Below, in pieces: positions 62,898 to 64,000 of a DNA stretch of 64,000 nt. Position 1 is the first letter of the stretch. The number at the start of each line of letters is the position of its first letter. The DNA comes from Hypericibacter adhaerens (GTDB taxonomy: Bacteria > Pseudomonadota > Alphaproteobacteria > Dongiales > Dongiaceae). The notes under the pieces were generated by a model. It saw only the letters and a list, made by a program, of their open reading frames with translations, was not told where the DNA came from and did no database searches. The stretch lies in the NCBI RefSeq assembly GCF_008728835.1, contig NZ_CP042582.1, positions 5,005,001 to 5,069,000 on the forward strand, written 5' to 3'. The translations under genes were made by a program, and so were the position numbers.

Positions 62898-63518
62898 ATG
62901 GCCGACGAGCTCGTCTTCTATACCCATCCCATGTCGCGCGGCCGCATCGCCCGCTGGATGCTCGAGGAGCTGGGCCAGCCTTACCGCACCGAGATCCTGG
63001 ATTATGGCACGAGCATGAAGGCGCCGGACTACCTCGCCATCAACCCGATGGGCAAGGTCCCGGCCATCCGTCATGGCGACACGATCGTGACGGAATGCGC
63101 CGCCATCTGCGCCTATCTCGCCGACGCCTTTCCGCAGGCGGGCCTGGCGCCGCCGCCCGGCGATCGCCAACGTGGACCCTATTACCGCTGGCTGTTCTTC
63201 ACGGCCGGCCCGATCGAGGCGGCCGCGACCAACAAGGCGCTGGGCGTCGCGATCCCCGAGGATCGCCGCCGGATGGTCGGCTACGGCTCCCCCGCCGATG
63301 CGCAGAACGCGTTGGAGACCGCGGTCTCGGGCCGCGATTACATCACCGGCGACCGCTTCTCCGCGGCCGATGTCTATGTCGGCGCCCAGATCGGCTGGGG
63401 CCTGCGCTTCGGCACGCTCGAGAAACGGCCCGCCTTCGAACGCTACTGCGAGCGGCTCAGCCGCCGACCGGCCGCGATGCGGGCGAACGAGATCGACGAC
63501 GCCCTGATGGCGAAATAG
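62898..63518 (+). CDS. Glutathione S-transferase family protein
   Basis: 206 aa. N-terminal thioredoxin-like domain (ELVFYTHPMSRGRIARWMLEELG, then INPMGKVPAIRHGD with the cis-Pro and TECAAICAYLADAF with the glutathione-contacting Glu). An all-helical C-terminal domain follows at about 90-206 (GRDYITGDRFSAADVYVGAQI, the conserved N-cap Asp motif). Ser12 in HPMSRGR is a plausible catalytic residue. Start ATG at 62898. It lies 101 bp after the HerA-like gene and converges with the TIM-barrel gene. Substrate unknown. Confidence 0.92.
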   Translation: MADELVFYTHPMSRGRIARWMLEELGQPYRTEILDYGTSMKAPDYLAINPMGKVPAIRHGDTIVTECAAICAYLADAFPQAGLAPPPGDRQRGPYYRWLFFTAGPIEAAATNKALGVAIPEDRRRMVGYGSPADAQNALETAVSGRDYITGDRFSAADVYVGAQIGWGLRFGTLEKRPAFERYCERLSRRPAAMRANEIDDALMAK

Positions 63519-63526
63519 CCGGCCGC

Positions 63527-64000
63527 TCAGACGGCGCGCTTGTGCCGCTCGATGCAGGTGGCGATGACCTCGTCCATCGGAAGCCGCCACCACTGCTCGG
63601 AGAAGATCTCGACCTCGGCATAGCCGCGATAGCCCGCGGCCTCCACCAGGGCACGGACGGCGGGGATGTCGACGATGCCGTCGCCCATCATGCCGCGATC
63701 GTTCAGGAGATGCCGGGTCGGCACCAGCCAGTCGCAGACATGGAAGGCCTGGAGCCGCCTGGCGCCGGCGCGCGCGATCTGCGCCGCGAGCGCCGGGTCC
63801 CACCAGACATGATAGATGTCGACAGCCACGCCGAGCCCGCGGCTGCCATCGGGATCGAGCGCTTCGCAGAGATCGAGCGCCTGGCCCAGCGTGTTGATGC
63901 AGCCCCGGTCGGCCGCCATCATCGGATGCAGCGGCTCGAGCGCGAGCGGCATCTTCGCTGTTTCGGCGAACTCCAGAAGATACGCGATCTCCTCGGCGAC
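63527..64000 (-). CDS. Sugar phosphate isomerase/epimerase-like TIM-barrel protein (5' end cut by window)
   Basis: C-terminal 157 codons of a xylose-isomerase-like TIM barrel. The frame is open to the window edge (VAEEIAYLLEFAETAKM). Metal-ligand style positions are visible: Glu in LALEPLHPMM, Asp/His in VAVDIYHVWWDP, His in AFHVCDWLVP, and Glu in YAEVEIFSEQWW. The internal ATG at 63952 is not the start. Members epimerise or isomerise keto sugars or act in inositol and hydroxypyruvate metabolism. Confidence 0.88.
   Translation of the reverse strand, partial: VAEEIAYLLEFAETAKMPLALEPLHPMMAADRGCINTLGQALDLCEALDPDGSRGLGVAVDIYHVWWDPALAAQIARAGARRLQAFHVCDWLVPTRHLLNDRGMMGDGIVDIPAVRALVEAAGYRGYAEVEIFSEQWWRLPMDEVIATCIERHKRAV

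Overview
The window is GC-rich (roughly two thirds G+C by eye), densely coded, and carries many ABC importers, sugar-acid and amine catabolic genes, FAD/FMN and Rieske oxygenases, two-component systems and one methyl-accepting chemoreceptor. Together with the style of the genes this suggests a metabolically versatile soil- or plant-associated alphaproteobacterium, Rhodospirillales- or Hyphomicrobiales-like. That assignment is an inference from gene content, not a database result. No rRNA, tRNA or CRISPR array was seen.

Layout. (1) 1-15.5 kb: a sugar-acid type catabolic island. It has a peptide/nickel-type ABC importer, three divergent mandelate-racemase-family dehydratases, a fumarylacetoacetate-hydrolase-family enzyme, two short-chain dehydrogenases and an IclR regulator. 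The likely chemistry is acid sugar dehydration, oxidation of the 2-keto-3-deoxy acid, then cleavage of the diketo acid. A shared TTCCGGYATT motif links the promoters to the IclR protein. An IS110-family element interrupts this island at 8.3-9.4 kb. (2) 15.5-26.4 kb: a ClC channel, a hybrid histidine kinase, a Rieske oxygenase with a LuxR-type regulator, small exported proteins, a DUF1289 protein, and a GIY-YIG/Uup pair. (3) 26.6-29.2 kb: an alpha-aminoadipate-semialdehyde dehydrogenase and saccharopine dehydrogenase pair for lysine catabolism. (4) 29.4-34.3 kb: envelope proteins around a PhoP/PhoQ-like system with PepSY proteins and matching TGAACG tandem sites. (5) 34.3-44 kb: a desaturase, a CHASE3 sensor kinase, a chemoreceptor, an alpha-carbonic anhydrase, a receiver/MarR pair and a membrane protein. 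(6) 44-61 kb: a second catabolic island. It has a CaiD-like hydratase, a GntR regulator, a luciferase-like monooxygenase with its flavin reductase, a PucR regulator, a thioesterase, an NDP-forming acyl-CoA ligase, a polyamine-type ABC importer, a DUF1185 protein, an alpha/beta hydrolase, an aldehyde dehydrogenase and a Rieske oxygenase. (7) 61-64 kb: a HerA-like ATPase, a glutathione S-transferase and a truncated TIM-barrel isomerase.

The most striking observation is in the IS110 element. Its ends can be placed at a CT core by comparing the interrupted hairpin repeat with intact copies elsewhere in the window. The non-coding DNA upstream of its transposase contains two stem-flanked loops. One loop carries sequences matching both halves of the target in which the element sits. 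The other matches the element's own two ends. This is the architecture of an IS110 bridge RNA, readable here directly from sequence, and a second, empty copy of the repeat at about 30.98 kb matches the guides almost perfectly.
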